Source of the DNA: Homarus americanus
Taxonomy: Eukaryota > Arthropoda > Malacostraca > Decapoda > Nephropidae
Direction of reading: 5' to 3'
Assembly (NCBI RefSeq): GCF_018991925.1
Contig: NW_024753828.1
Span: 2,528,014-2,592,013, forward strand
Length of the DNA: 64,000 nt
Part shown: piece by piece, positions 45,161 to 57,900 of the stretch
Numbering within the stretch: position 1 is the first letter of the stretch
How the letters are laid out: every line of letters starts with the position of its first letter
Made by a program: the position numbers and the translations under genes
Notes under the pieces: model-generated
The model's database searches: none
What the model was told of the DNA's origin: nothing
Seen by the model: only the letters and a program-made list of their open reading frames with translations

Positions 45161-47220
45161 TTGATGAAAATGACCCAAAAATCAATGTACTCGTGGATGA
45201 TAAACGTGCTGCTTTTAACTGACTGGCAGAACAACCTTCAGTCTAGGACCAAAGCTGATACCTTCCGCAAGAAGAAAGCGGCGGCCCAGCGTGAACTTCG
45301 CAAACTAAAGAATGACTGGTTTAAAAATAAAGCATGTGAAACGCAAAAACTTGCATATCAACACAAGATGCACAAATTTTTAATTTCCGCTAAAACATTT
45401 TATGGGCCAATCACTTAGGGCACAGCCCGCCTCCGCTCATCCGACTGTAACTCCCTAATTAAAGACGAAGAAGGCATCAGTCAGCACTGGAAAGAGCACT
45501 ACCATTCACTGCTCAACCAAAACACTGATGTGGATGTCTTGACTACCCAACAGGTCCCTCAGTATCCAAAGCTGACCCTTCTCAGCTATCCTCCATCCCT
45601 GAATGAGATAGCTACTGCCGTCAAACAGATGGAATCCCAGCCGAAGTGTATAAAGCAGGAGAACCACTGCTTACTAGCCGTCTGTACACTCTCCTGGAGA
45701 ATATATGGGAAAAGGAGGAAATTCCCCCAAGCTCTTAAAGACGCCTCCATTGTCAATATTTATAAGAACAAGGGAGACCGGTCAGATTGTGGCAACTACC
45801 ACGGGATCTCGCTGCTATCCATAGCTGGCAAGATTATCGGCCGAGTCCTAAACAGACTATTAACTAAGGCGGAAAACTTCTTCCCAGAATCTCAATGTGG
45901 ATTTAGACCATCACGTGGGACCACTGACATAATCTTTGCTGCCCACCAGATACAGGAAAAGTGCAGAGAACAGCGCCCTGACCTGTACATGGCTTTTATC
46001 GACTTAACCAAGGCTTTTGACTCGGTCAACAGGGAAGCCGGTTTGGCCGCCCACCAAAATTCATTGCCATTGTGAGGCAATTCCACGACGGCATGAACGG
46101 CAGTGTCCTGCACAATGACACCCAGTGTGAGTTCCCCTTCCAAACGGGGTAAAACAAGGGTGTGTACTGGCACCAACTATTCCAGTTTCTTGGCTGCCTT
46201 CCTTACTCGTTCTAGTGCCAATTTAGCCGGTGGGGTGGATATAGAGTACCTAATGAAGGGTCTTTTCAAAATAAGACAACTCCAGGCAGGAACAAAGGTG
46301 TCGGCAGCTTCCATTACTGAACTTCAGTATGCAGACGACCTCACCCTTGTCGCTCAAACTGAATACGACCTACAGGAGATCCTAAACACCTATGCAGATG
46401 CGTATGCACACTTCGGCCTTGGGGTGAATGTGTGTAAGACTCAGATTCTTTCAACCTGCCCCTGGTTCAGACACACCTCCACCATCCATCTAGCTTAAAG
46501 GTACTACCCTCTCTAATGTTACCCACTTTCAGTATCTCTGCTCCCACCTGTCCACCACCGCAGACAACAATGAAGAGATTCAACATTGGATCAGATGTGC
46601 ATCTCAAGCCTTTGTCAGACTCTGTAAGTGTCTTCAGCTGTAGGGAAGTGAAATTATCTACAAAGTTGCACGTTTATCGAGCAGTGGTCCTCCCTACCCT
46701 GCTATATGGCAGTGAGACATCAGTTACATACAGGAGACACATCAAGGCACTTGAAAACTTTCACCAACGTAGTCTACGTTCCATACTCCGAGTTCTCTGG
46801 GAAGACAAGAGAACAAATGCCAGTATTTTTGCTGACACCAACTGTAGGAGCATCGAAGCTACCATTATCCATGAACAACTATGTTGGACTGGCCATGTTA
46901 CCCACATGGACGACAGTAGACTGCCAAAGCAGCTACTTTACAGTCAACTAACGAATAGTAAACGTAATGCCGGCGGGCAACTGAAAAGGTATAAGGATAG
47001 TCTTAAGACAAACCTGAAAAAGTGCTAAATCGACCCCCTCACCTCCTGGGAGACAATCACTCCACACCGTAACGCTTGGAGGATCTCCACATGAGGTGTC
47101 ACTATTTTCGAATTAGCCCGACTGCAAACCAAGGCAGAGAAGCGCCAGTACCGGAAAGACGCTGCCGTCGCCCCTTTTGCACTAGATGGAGCTATCCACA
47201 TGTGCAACATCTATGAACGA
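45161..47220 (+). pseudogene. LINE reverse transcriptase, frameshifted
   Basis: The enzyme copies element RNA at the nicked site. Frames in order: 45161-45418 (lysine-rich linker, KKAAAQRELRKLKNDWFK); 45530-46075, with NIYKNKGDRSDCGNYHGISL, ESQCGFRPSRGTTDIIFA and MAFIDLTKAFDSVNRE (the first catalytic-Asp motif); a shifted piece with the QGCVLAPT-like segment near 46152; 46103-46498, with LQYADDLTLVAQ (the catalytic YADD box) and VCKTQIL; and 46516-47028, with LHVYRAVVLPTLLYGSE, HQRSLRSILRVLWEDKRTN and CWTGHVTHMDDSRLPKQLLY. At least four frame changes and several stops separate these. Confidence 0.93.
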
Positions 47221-47400
47221 CTCTGTCGGTCCCATATCTGCCTCATTAGTAACCTTTAAACTCACCAACCTAGATGGCATCCTTAATAACTCATAGCGTT
47301 GTTTCATAGCTGGATGATCGTCATACTCGATTCCGAGTGACCGCAAAGTAGTAGTAGTAGTAGTAGTAAAATAATAATAATAATAAACGGTTTATTAATA

Positions 47401-49120
47401 GAGTTGCAGCCGGTGGCTGAAAATATACAAACTTACATGTGATTTAGACATAATGATATGTGTTCAATACATTTACAGGGCTGTACAGTACATAATTCAG
47501 GAGTTGTTTATTATTTTAACAATAGATGGGATGGTGCTATTCTTATATCTATCAGTGCGGGCCCTTATGGGCTGAATTTTGTTGCAGTGGCATACTGCAC
47601 GAGGTGGGCGGGGGACTGCCGTTGGCAGGTGGCGGCGATGACGAGGATGGTGCAGTAGTCCACTGGCAAACCTTGCTAGTGCTTGGTGGTGGTCACTGAG
47701 GGATGGTATTTCCAGGGTGGAGAGAGCGTTGTTGTGTGTGTGTGGAGGTAACACCAGTGTCTTACTAGATTCTGTATTTTCCCATCACTAGAGAGGCTAG
47801 GCTGCATATAATCGTTCGGCTTTTTCACTCGAGCAGGAATTTACACTGTCACTGCTCAGCCTCAGTTAGGGGTTATATTAACATGTGTTTAGGTATGAAT
47901 TTGGAATCGAGGCTCTAATCTTAAAAAATATCCTAACGATAATGTCTTCCTAAACGTGGGTGAGAAAATGACTGGGTTTACGGTAGTCTCTCCGTGCAGT
48001 TTGGTGACCAGTTTGACTACAATGTTTATGTCGTTTAAGAGAATTAGGTAATTGATATCTAACATTGCCAATGAAGGTAAAATTCAGCATAGGGATATAT
48101 GAGAATCAGGTGTCGGTCATCCATATGGGGAATCAAACGGCAGGAGGTGAAACTCAGTTGATGAGAACCTCTGAAGATGTCTTGCCAAGTGCGACAGGTT
48201 TTGTCTTGGTGGTTTTTGTTTTCTTTATCTTACACTAAACATACACGTCCATTTCTTTTACTGCACAATATGTATGGCTAAAGCACGTGGATACTTCTTA
48301 ACCCCTTCACTACCTACACCACATTTAGCATATTATTTGGCAAATGCTTGACGATTTTATTCAACAGAGAGAGATCCCCGTATACACAAGGCGGTTGGTA
48401 AAGACTACCTCCACTAACTTATTCTGTTTTACGGGTAACTAGTACAGTACAGTATAGTAGATGTATGTTTAGTTTGTGTTACTCGACTTGAAATTACTAA
48501 TCCTTTTTTCTTTGTTACTTCGGTTACGCATAATTGTAAAGGCAAACCTCAATACTAATTTTATCATAAGACTTGCTCTATGTTGATAGTACTTGTTTTT
48601 TGTGAAGTCTCTTAATTGTACTTAACTGATACTAATTTTAACTACTCTTCTTACATCTCGGAATCCCCCATGTGAGACACACTGTTCTCAGGTGTATCTG
48701 TGGTATGATGATCTTTGAGTTGTTAAAATTTGATTACTTTTAAAAATCGGTACTGTATATAGTATAGTATTTTGGGTAGTTTTAATGAGCATCATACTCA
48801 AACTACCGTTGTCCTCCACGTAACTTTAACACCAGAATCCTCTCTTAGACTGCTTCAGGTAAATCCGGATTATCAACTCCAACCAATTTTGTTCCAGAAC
48901 TTAAGGCAGCAGTTTACTTTTATCGGTAAAGTGTGAAACTAGGTAGCTTGGGTCAACTCCGCTGGGTGTGAGCGCCTCAACTCCACCAGCTCGGGAGGTG
49001 TGGGAGCAAGGATGGCGCTACACACATTCTTACGAATTCAATTGATAGTTTTGTCTACAATCTAACCTAAGTACTGTTACTCTATGTAAGGAAGCTGAAA
49101 AGTTGGTCATAAATAATTAG
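47401..49120. other. Non-coding stretch right of the LINE
   Basis: No gene is recognised. GC-richer DNA at 47580-47660 gives an 85-codon minus-strand frame without known domains. TACAG ladders occur at 47484-47493 and 48441-48455. Confidence 0.35.
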
Positions 49121-49137
49121 TTTGTGCACCTTGAATA

Positions 49138-49385
49138 GGAGCCAGGCTGTGAGTAAATACAGCGCTCGCCTCCTGTTTCAGGGTCGGTGGTTCGATTCCC
49201 AGGCGCTCCCAAGGCTCCCAGTTGTAAATGGGTACCTAAGTTTACAACTTGGGGAAGTGAAGGCTGCCGAGAGCAGTACCGGCCATGCTGCCCCGAACGG
49301 GCAGTCATGCCTGTGGGACCCAACCTTTTTTCCCACCTTTAAAGGTCGGTGGCGCTTCGTTTGCTCTAACGTTGTAGGCTAAATA
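49138..49385 (+). mobile_element. tRNA-derived SINE
   Basis: The head at 49138-49209 folds tRNA-like. It opens GGAGCCAGGCTGTGAG and closes GGCGCTCC, which can pair with the start. The B-box GGTTCGATTCCC is perfect and the A-box is moderately diverged. The non-tRNA body follows (GGTACCTAAGTTTACAACTT ... GCAGTCATGCCTGTGGGACC) to about 49385. The anticodon arm is poor, so this is not a functional tRNA gene. Confidence 0.75.
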
Positions 49386-49966
49386 ATAGTGTAGTAATCT
49401 CTATCGTTTGTACACACGGTTTAATAAGTGGGGCAGTTTTCCGCTGCGTATCTGTGTCTTGCCGAGTTCCCATCTTACCATTTTCTATTTCGTCGAGAAG
49501 TAATGTGATTCCAGACTAATTACTAAATTAAAAATAAACTTCACATTATCAGTTGTTCAGAATTGTTTTAGGAGTCAACACGGTGTATGTTTTCGGCGAC
49601 AAATCTAGACGTAAATAGTTACAACGAAAACTTGCCAACTGTTGTGTCTCGTCCACAACCGTAAGTGGCGCCATGTTGCGATGGAACCATAAAAGAAAAA
49701 CTCATCTCAGAACTGAGGCTTAATTTAGCAGGAAGGAATTATACACCAATAGCAAAAACAAGGTAAATGAGATACTTTTCGACAAATGGTAACATGGCAG
49801 CAAAGGAAACACGGTTGGAGATAGAACTGCACTCAACTCCTGACGTTTACTCCCCAAGGTTTCTTATCAAAGGGATTCCTTGATAAAACCTTTGGTGACG
49901 AAATGTTATGAGTGTAGACCCCGCTTTCTTTGCTGCCATATTAACAAACACAGGGTATTTATTGAA
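49386..49966. other. Non-coding stretch
   Basis: No gene or clear repeat is recognised. Confidence 0.35.
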
Positions 49967-49972
49967 GGTCAG

Positions 49973-50300
49973 CAGGGGCGAATCCAGAAATATCAAAGGG
50001 GGGGGAGGACCACGAAGTTGTGGGTGGGGGAACATATGAGCGCAGTGAGCCTCAGCTGGAGGTGTTTTTTTGTGCTGTGCCCCCTTTTTATTTTTTGTTT
50101 AAATCTGACCAATAGCTTGGGCACTTTGAGGCCATTTTGAAGCCATGCGCACTTGATAGGAGATTTTCTGAAGTTAATAGTAAATACTTTTTACTATTCA
50201 AAAATGTTGGAGTACAATACTGCATTAAAGGAAAAGTTTTGGAATGTTCTGGTGAAAAGGGAGGGTCCGTACCCTCAGGACTACCCCTGGATCCGCCCTT
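49973..50300. mobile_element. MITE with GGCGAATCCAG-type ends (328 bp)
   Basis: The left end CAGGGGCGAATCCAG and right end CTGGATCCGCCCTT are imperfect inverted repeats. The direct repeat GGTCAG flanks both sides (49967-49972 and 50301-50306), supporting insertion with a target duplication of at least 6 bp. The superfamily is unassigned. A truncated relative opens the window (1-556). Confidence 0.7.
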
Positions 50301-50306
50301 GGTCAG

Positions 50307-50725
50307 TGGTTCTCCTGCTAAAATCAGATATTCGGCAATGGTGTATATTCACTCCAGCAGCACATCACTTATCGCTGTGGCTGAGTTGTAAGCTTTATTG
50401 CATCATATTGTTGAGTTCAGTAGTGTGGGCGGCCTCGTTGTGTGATGGTACAACGGTCATGGGTTCAAGTTGTGTTTGGTCTGGACACGCTTCAGGAGGG
50501 TGTTATCCAGTGTGGCTGTACCACACATCACAGTCTTCCCCCTGATACTGCGGTTATCTCTTGTGCCGGCTGTGACGATTTTCTTATAAGTGTAATTTTC
50601 TTGCTATATTTTTTTATTCCTTATATATTTATAATATAGATTGCATAAGTTACTTCCCAAGTGTACCAGTACAGCATGACTAGAATGTTCTGTGTCTAAT
50701 CTATTTGTTTTGGGGGTTGTTGCAG
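50307..50725. other. Intron or upstream sequence of the kinase-like gene
   Basis: This ends in the acceptor GGGGGTTGTTGCAG, AG at 50724-50725. At 50427-50478 GTTGTGTGATGGTACAACGG followed by GGGTTCAAGT has weak SINE-like box character. I see no other gene. Confidence 0.4.
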
Positions 50726-51134
50726 GGCGCGGAAGGGAGCGGGTGGTCCCCCTTGTGCCAGCACCCCCACTCTCGCCGCCTACTCCATCACTGCCACTAC
50801 CACCTCTACCTCTCACCGCGGCTCTAACACCAAGTTCCTCAACCGCACGCCCTCAACTACAGCTTCTTCCACCCTCGTCCCACTCGACCACGCTTCCTCT
50901 CTTACCTCGGCAGCTAGATCGACCCGTACTAACAAGACACTAGGCTCCAAGTTTAGGAGGCTTTATAAGTCGCCGAGACCAAAGACTATGGCAGGTAAAA
51001 ATGAGGAGGTGCTGAAAGAAGCGTTCATGACGAAGAGGTCACAGAACAAGAGGTCCTTCACTCCAACCAACTGGAAGGATCGGTGGTTCGTCTTGTCTCC
51101 GGAAAATCTTATTTACTACGATGGCGACAAACAG
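50726..51134 (+). CDS. Exon encoding the start of a PH domain, Tec/Btk29A-type kinase
   Basis: Tec kinases are cytoplasmic tyrosine kinases recruited to membrane phosphoinositides by an N-terminal PH domain. Bounded by an acceptor (TTGCAG) and a donor (AAACAG|gtgagt, GT at 51135-51136), the exon stays open in one frame. From ATG 50988 it codes 49 residues and ends at a codon boundary. Residues 11-47 hold EAFMTKRSQNKR, TPTNWKDRWFVLSPENLIYY and DGD. The KRSQxK...P.N.K.R.FVL pattern is that of Tec-family PH domains, with basic residues at the phosphoinositide site. From memory, human BTK's first coding exon ends at about this point. The frame also runs upstream of the ATG back to the acceptor (87 more Ser/Thr/Arg-rich codons), so an isoform with an extended N-terminus is possible. 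GAP1-type RasGAPs have somewhat similar PH domains, which is the main alternative. The rest of the gene lies to the right, beyond the window. Confidence 0.68.
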
Positions 51135-52740
51135 GTGAGTGCAGTACCCAGTTTTTACAGTGTTTTACCATGACGTTGTGGGTGATTACATTGTGGCCAG
51201 GCCGCTGAAGGAGTCCCTCGCCTCGTAATGTTAAGACGTTGGAAATTTGTCACCTTTCACTTGAGACGTAAGAGCATGGGCACTTGAGACTTGAAGCTCT
51301 AGGTATTGTCATCAACCTTTCAGAGCTCTCAAACCTCATCAGCTGGAATGGAATTTTGGGAGAAAGTGTTAAGGGGACTTATACCAGCACGTGACAGCAA
51401 CAAAGCACTCGAAGTGACGCAGCCAGGCTTATACTCTAGCTAAGTTGCCTTTCGCTTTAATATTGGAATGTAATCATATGTCTTACACGAAAGAAGTATA
51501 TTAAAAAGGCGTAAGTAGAAAGTGTCAATATTGCGAGGTATGAGAAATATAGATGAGGAGGAGGAAGTACGTATAGCAAATGACCTGTTAGCCGTGGGTG
51601 TAGTGTCCTGCAGGTAGATGTAGAGGGGTGGTATAACATTCATTCGACATGTTTACTATTTCAAATCAACGAAGGTCGATACTCTTGTTATTTTTATGTG
51701 TCTTTATCTCTTCTTCGTTGCCTCCTTGAGCTCCTTCAACCATCCCTTCATCTTCTCTCTCCTCCCGAGTTAAGACCTCGACTCTGCTTTGCTTGAATAT
51801 AACCGTGTTTCACCACCCCCGGAAGCCTCACCATCCACCCCCATCTTTAACGTGAACATACAGTCAGTACCCATTGTCAAAATGGCGTCACCCTCTCAGC
51901 TCCCTCATCCTGGTCTTGGCTGTAAAATAAGAGAATAATCCGTGTTTAGGTTGAGGAGTATGTCTGTTACTTTAATGGGTGAATAAGTATCACCGAGTAA
52001 TGTTGAATTGGAGGTGTCGAGTTCCCCTAATTGATTTTCCTTAGAGGGTGGATCTTGCACTTTTCTTCCCCCGTCAACTCCTCTTTCTATATGCTTGACG
52101 AATAGGGCTATAGTCCGGCTGAGTCTGCCAGAAACTCGACCGTAAGGCTGAATCTCGACTCGTTGGTGATGATAAGGACTGTATTCTATAAGAGGTAAGG
52201 TAGGAGATGGACCATGTGGTGGGGCTGTGTAGGTGGGTTGATGTTTACCGAGCGTCTGGTGGTGTGAGAGCCCGTGGAGTGTAGTGAGCCTGGATACTTT
52301 GTGTAGGTTTCACTATAGAGCCTTGTTGGTTGAGTTATTTAGCCTGACTGTGGCGCCTTTTATACTCGACAACACACCGCTGTTTTTGTTGGGGTTTAGT
52401 ATAAAGAAGGTAGACGGCCTCAGCTACTCCTGCTAACACACGATATTAATGACAGTTGCTCTGGTTTTAATCTAACGTAATCAATTAAACATTTCCCTCT
52501 TTAAAATATACAAATATATTGTCAATATAATTTATCAATATGAAATTAGTTTACAATTAACACATGGGCAATTTGGGCATAGTGCGGCGGACTGCAAAAA
52601 GTGAATACTGTATAAATTATGATTTATTTGTTTTTCAGACTCTGGTATGCAAAGTTTAGTTTGTAATATGTAATGACTTACACTCATTATTATTTTTAAG
52701 GTCAATGTGTGTTAATGTTCAAATTAACCTGGATTTAATA
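51135..52740 (+). other. First part of the kinase gene's intron
   Basis: It begins gtgagt. No further exon completing the PH domain was recognised to the end of the window, so the intron would be at least 12.8 kb and would hold the tandem arrays described below. The sequence here shows no known repeat. Confidence 0.5.
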
Positions 52741-53012
52741 ACCGCGAATGGACGGGCCAGTGGTATAATGGGGCCCCCGAGTAAACATGTAATTGTAAAA
52801 TCAGACAGTAGGTAGTAGGCAGCTACCAAACAGGGAGGTACTACCGCCTGGGAAGATATTGGAAGCATAATGTGTTGTCTAATGGTGGACCCTGCTGCCA
52901 TATGTGACCAAGTCCCAGGTTGCTGATCTGACTTTCTGCCTCATTTACACACAATTGCAGGGTCTCAATTGTTTCTCTTACTATTGACAACACAACATAC
53001 ATATTTGTTTCT
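52741..53012 (-). repeat. Dispersed repeat, copy 2 (inverted relative to 25660-25900)
   Basis: CAGCTACCAAACAGGGAGGT...CATAATGTGTTGTCTAATGG...GACCAAGTCCCAGGTTGC is the reverse complement of the 25.7-kb copy with about ten differences by eye. Like that copy it borders a trinucleotide tract. Confidence 0.85.
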
Positions 53013-53051
53013 CACTACATCTTTTTTTTAATTTTTGTATTTTTATGGTTC

Positions 53052-53632
<581 letters not shown>

Positions 53633-54948
53633 ATTGTGGTTATTATTATATTTATTTTATTTTCACCTTGTATTGTAAAATTATACTACTATGAATAATT
53701 ATTTTCATTACCCCAGCCCCAGTAACCATTGTGTAACTTCATTCTAAATCCTAGTTTAGCTTAGTTAGCCAGCAAACTCTGTAATATGTAAAACAAGGGG
53801 TGTCGTCCCCTTCTGTTTAGCTCCACTTCCCAACTAATATCTGCCTTGACTTCTCTATCCTTCATGTCTGGCTGTGCCTTGTACCCCAGCATGCCTTCCA
53901 TCCTTTCCCCACCTTAACCTAACAAAGAAAAAATAAATTACTGTACACCGAGAGGTCCCGGGTCTTTTGTCGCTTTCAGGAAATGCAGTGTTACCACTTG
54001 AGCTGTTTTCCCGCTAAATCTAGCTGTCCGGGGAGTAAACTTTCCGTCTAATGGCTGGCGGTATTTTTGCTTCTATTTATTGGCTGTCTGACGGATTTTT
54101 AGCCATTTGGACTGCGTCAAAATTATCATAGTTAAGATTGTCTACAGTTTATCATGGTGTACATTATTTATATTGTGTTATATAATAATGGATGTTAATT
54201 TGCTTCCTTTTGCACTATTGTCCTCGGAGTTGTTTTTCTAACAGGTAGACAGTGTCAAGTGGGCCACTAGTGAGACATTGCACCACACATGTGTACTGTA
54301 CGTTTGTGTCAGAAAATGATAATGCTCTTTACTGTATGTTCGAGTTTAAAAAGATACTTTGCATTTTGTTCAGCTGTACAGTATGTGTTTACAGGCTTAC
54401 GTTCAGGCAGAACAGGTATCATTAACTTTCATGTTATGCCTCACCAAACTCCATTGACATTGTCGCGTGGGCCCAAATACTTCGGAGAGGTTCAGTAGTG
54501 ACCACTCTGCTTTAACACGTTCTCTTACCCGGCTAGTACTCTAGGTCCACCCGCCCGCCCACCCATTACCCGCTGGTGTGCCCCCTTCCCGGCCATCACT
54601 GGAGGTCCACCCGCCTGCCCACTCATTACCCCTCCCCCCAAGTACTCTAGGCCCTCGCCCGTTCACCCCCCAATATGTAGGTCCACTCTTGCGTTCACCC
54701 ACCCCCATGTGCTCTAGAGTCCACTCCTTACGTCCACCCCCCAAATGCCTGTGATGGCCTCTCATGATGGAGCGTCCTATTAAAGCCAGCGCCTTATTTT
54801 ATCCCTGGATCAAGTTGCCCCGCCCCTATGACACCCTGACAATAATACCTGGCTGAGCTCGTGCTAAGGTAGCAGTGAGGGAACGGCCAGGGAGAGAAGG
54901 TGGGTAAGAGAGGGAAATGGGAGGAATGGAATCTGAGAGGAAGACATG
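53633..54948. other. Non-coding stretch with degenerate C-rich repeats at its right
   Basis: No gene is recognised up to 54530. From 54541 to 54760 a degenerate tandem of roughly 60-80 bp built on TCCACCCGCCCGCCCACCCA-like blocks (GGTCCAC...CCCATTACCC) precedes the large array. Confidence 0.5.
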
Positions 54949-57900
54949 GACGAGGTATAGGGTGTGGAGGATAGGAGGGAAGGTATAGGGTGGGGAAGGT
55001 ATAGGGTGTGGAGGATAGGGAGGGAGGTATAGGGTGTGGAGGATAGGGAGGTATAGGGTGTGGAGGATAGGGAGGTATGAGTGTGGAGGATAGGGAAGGT
55101 ATAGGGTGTGGAGGATAGGGAGGAGGTATAGGGTGTGTGGAGGATAGGGAGGGAAGGTGAGGTGTGGAGGATAGGGAGGAAGGTATAGGGTGTGGAGGAT
55201 AGGGAGGGAGAATAGGGTGTGGAGGATAGGGAGGGGGGAAGGTATAGGGGTGTGGAGGATGGGAAGGTATAGGGTGTGGAGGATAGGGAGGGTATAGGTG
55301 TGGAGGATAGGGAGGGAAGGTATAGGGTGTGGAGGATAGGGAGGGAAGGTATAGGGTGTGGAGGATAGGGAGGGAGGAGGTATAGGGTGTGGAGGATAGG
55401 GAGGGAGGTATAGGGTGTGGAGGATGGGGAGGGAAGGTAAGGTGTGGAGGATAGGAGGAGGTATGGGGTGTGGAGGATAGGGAGGGAAGGTATAGGGGTG
55501 TAGGGGATAGGAGGGAGGTATAGGGGTGTGGAGGATAGGGAGGGAGGTATAGGGTGTGGAGGATAGGGAGGGAAGGTATAGGGTGTGGAGGATAAGGGGA
55601 AGGATAAGGGTGTGGAGGATAGGGAGGAGGTATGGTGTGTGGAGGATAGGGAGGAGGTATAGATTGTGGAAAGGAGGGAGGTATAGGTGTGGAGGATAGG
55701 GAGGGAAGGTATAGGGTGTGGAGGATGGGGAGGGAAGAGGTGTAGGGTGTGGAGGATAGGGAGGGAGGTATAGGGTGTGGAGGATGGGGAGGGAGGTATA
55801 GGGTGGAGGATAGGGAGGGAGGTATAGGGTGTAGGAGGATAGGGAGGGAAGGTATAGGGTGTGGAGATTAGAGGGAAGGTATAGGGTGTGGAGGATAGGG
55901 GAGGTATAGGGTGTGGAGGATAGGGAGGGAGGTATAGGGTGTGGAGGATAGGGGGGAGGTAGGGTGTGGAGGATAGGGAGGTATAGGGTGTGGGGATAGG
56001 GGAAGGTATAGAGTGTGGAGGATAGGGAGGAGGTATAGGGTGTGGAGGATAGGGAGGGTACAGGGTGTGGAGGGATAGGGAGGGGAGGGAGGTATAGGGT
56101 GTGCATGGGAGGATAGGGAGGGAGGTATAGGGTGTGGAGGGATAGGGAGGGAGGTATAGGGTGTGGAAGGAGGAATGGGGAGGGAGGTATAGGGTGTGGA
56201 GGATAGGGAGGGAGGTATAGGGGTGTGGATAGGGAGGGAGGTGTAGGGTGTGGAGAGGATAAGGGAAGGTATAGGGTGTGGAGGATAGGGAGGGAAGGTA
56301 TGGGGTGTGGAGGATAGGGAGGGAAGGTATAGGGTGTGGAGGATAGGGAGGGAGGCATAGGGTGTGGAGGATAGGGAGGGAGGTATAGGGGTGTGGAGGA
56401 TAGGGAGGGAGGTATAGATTGTGGAGGATAGGGAGGGAAGGTATAGGGTGTGGAGGATAGGGAGGGGAGGTATAGGGTGTGGAGGATAAGGAGGGTATGA
56501 GGGTGTGGAGGACAGGGGGGGAGCTATAGGGTGTGGAGGATAAGGAGGGAGAATAGGGTGTGGAGGGTGACAAGGGGAGGTATAGGGTGTGTGGAGGATA
56601 GGGGAGGGAAGGTATAGGGTGTGGAGGATAGGGAGGGAGGTATGGGTGTGGAGGATAGGGAGGGAGGTATAGGGGTGGAGGATAGGGGAGGGTATAGGTG
56701 TGGAGGATAAGAGGGGAGGTATAGGGTGTGGAGGATAGGAGGGAGGTATAGGGTGTGGAGGATAAGAAGGGGAGGTATAGGTGTGGAGGGTAGAAGTGGG
56801 GAGGTATAGGGTGTGGAGGATAGGGAGGAGGCATAGGGTGTGTGGAGGATAGGGAGGGAAGGCATAGATTTGTGGAGGGATAGGGAGGGGAAGGTATAGG
56901 GTGTGGAGGATAGGGAGGGAGGACAGGGTGTGGAGGATAGGGAGGGAGGAAGGTATAGGGGTGTGGAGGATAGGGAGGGAGGTATAGGGTGTGGAGGATA
57001 AGGAGGGAAGGTATAGGGTGTGGAGGATAGGGGAGGGAAGGTATAGGGTGTGGAGGATAAAGGATAGGGAGGGGAAGGTATAGGTGTGGAGGATAGGGGG
57101 GGAGGTATAGGGTGTGGAGGATGGGAGGGAGGCATAGGGTGTGGAGGATAGGAGGGAAGGTATAGGGTGGAGGATAGGGAGGGGGAGGTATAAGGTGTGG
57201 AGGATAGGGAGGGGAGGTATAGGGTGTGGAGGATAAGGAGGAAGGTATAGGGTGTGGAGGATAGGGAGGAAGGTATAGGGTGTGGAGGATAGGGAGGTAT
57301 AAGGTGAGGAGGAGGAAAGGGAGGGAGGTATAGGGTGGAGGATAGGGAGGGAGGTATAGGGGGAGGATAAGGGGGAGGTACAGGGTGTGGAGGATGGGGA
57401 GGGAAGGTATAGGGTGTGGAGGATGTGGGGGAGGGATTGGGTGCTGGGAGGATAAGGAGGGAGGCATAGGGTGCGGAGGATAAGGGAGGGGGAGGTAATA
57501 GGGTGTGGAGGATAAGGAGGAGGAGGTATAGGGTGTGGAGGATAAGAGGGAGCTATGAAGAGTGGAGGATAAGAGGATATAGGGTGTGGAGGATAGAAGG
57601 AGGGGAGGTATAGGGTGTGGAGGATAGGGAGGGAGGTATAGAGATTGTGGAGGATAAGGGAGGGAGGTATAGGGTGGGAGGACGGGAGGGAAGGATAGGG
57701 TGTGGAGGATAAGGAGGGATATAGGGTGTGGAGGATAGGGAGGGAGGTATAGGGTGTGGAGGATAGGAGGGAGGTATAGGGTGTGGAGGATAAGTAGGGA
57801 GGTATAGGGTGTGGAGGATAAGGAGGGAGGTATAGGGTGTAGAATAAGTAGGGGAGGTATAGGTGGAGGTAGAAGAGGGAGGTATAGGGTGTGGAGGATA

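Larger units (their letters stand above)
43851..47400 (+). mobile_element. Non-LTR retrotransposon (LINE), broken
   Basis: A plus-strand element with an endonuclease and then a reverse transcriptase, ending in a simple-repeat tail, (GTA)n then (ATA)n, at about 47347-47392. The 5' limit is uncertain. No long terminal repeats are seen. The clade is not assigned. The order endonuclease, RT and a C-terminal 'YRAVVLPTLLYGSE' segment is typical of LINEs widespread in molluscs, arthropods and cnidarians. Confidence 0.9.

Noticed and set aside
49138..49210. A functional tRNA gene
   Set aside because: The B-box is perfect, but the anticodon arm does not pair well and a SINE body follows.
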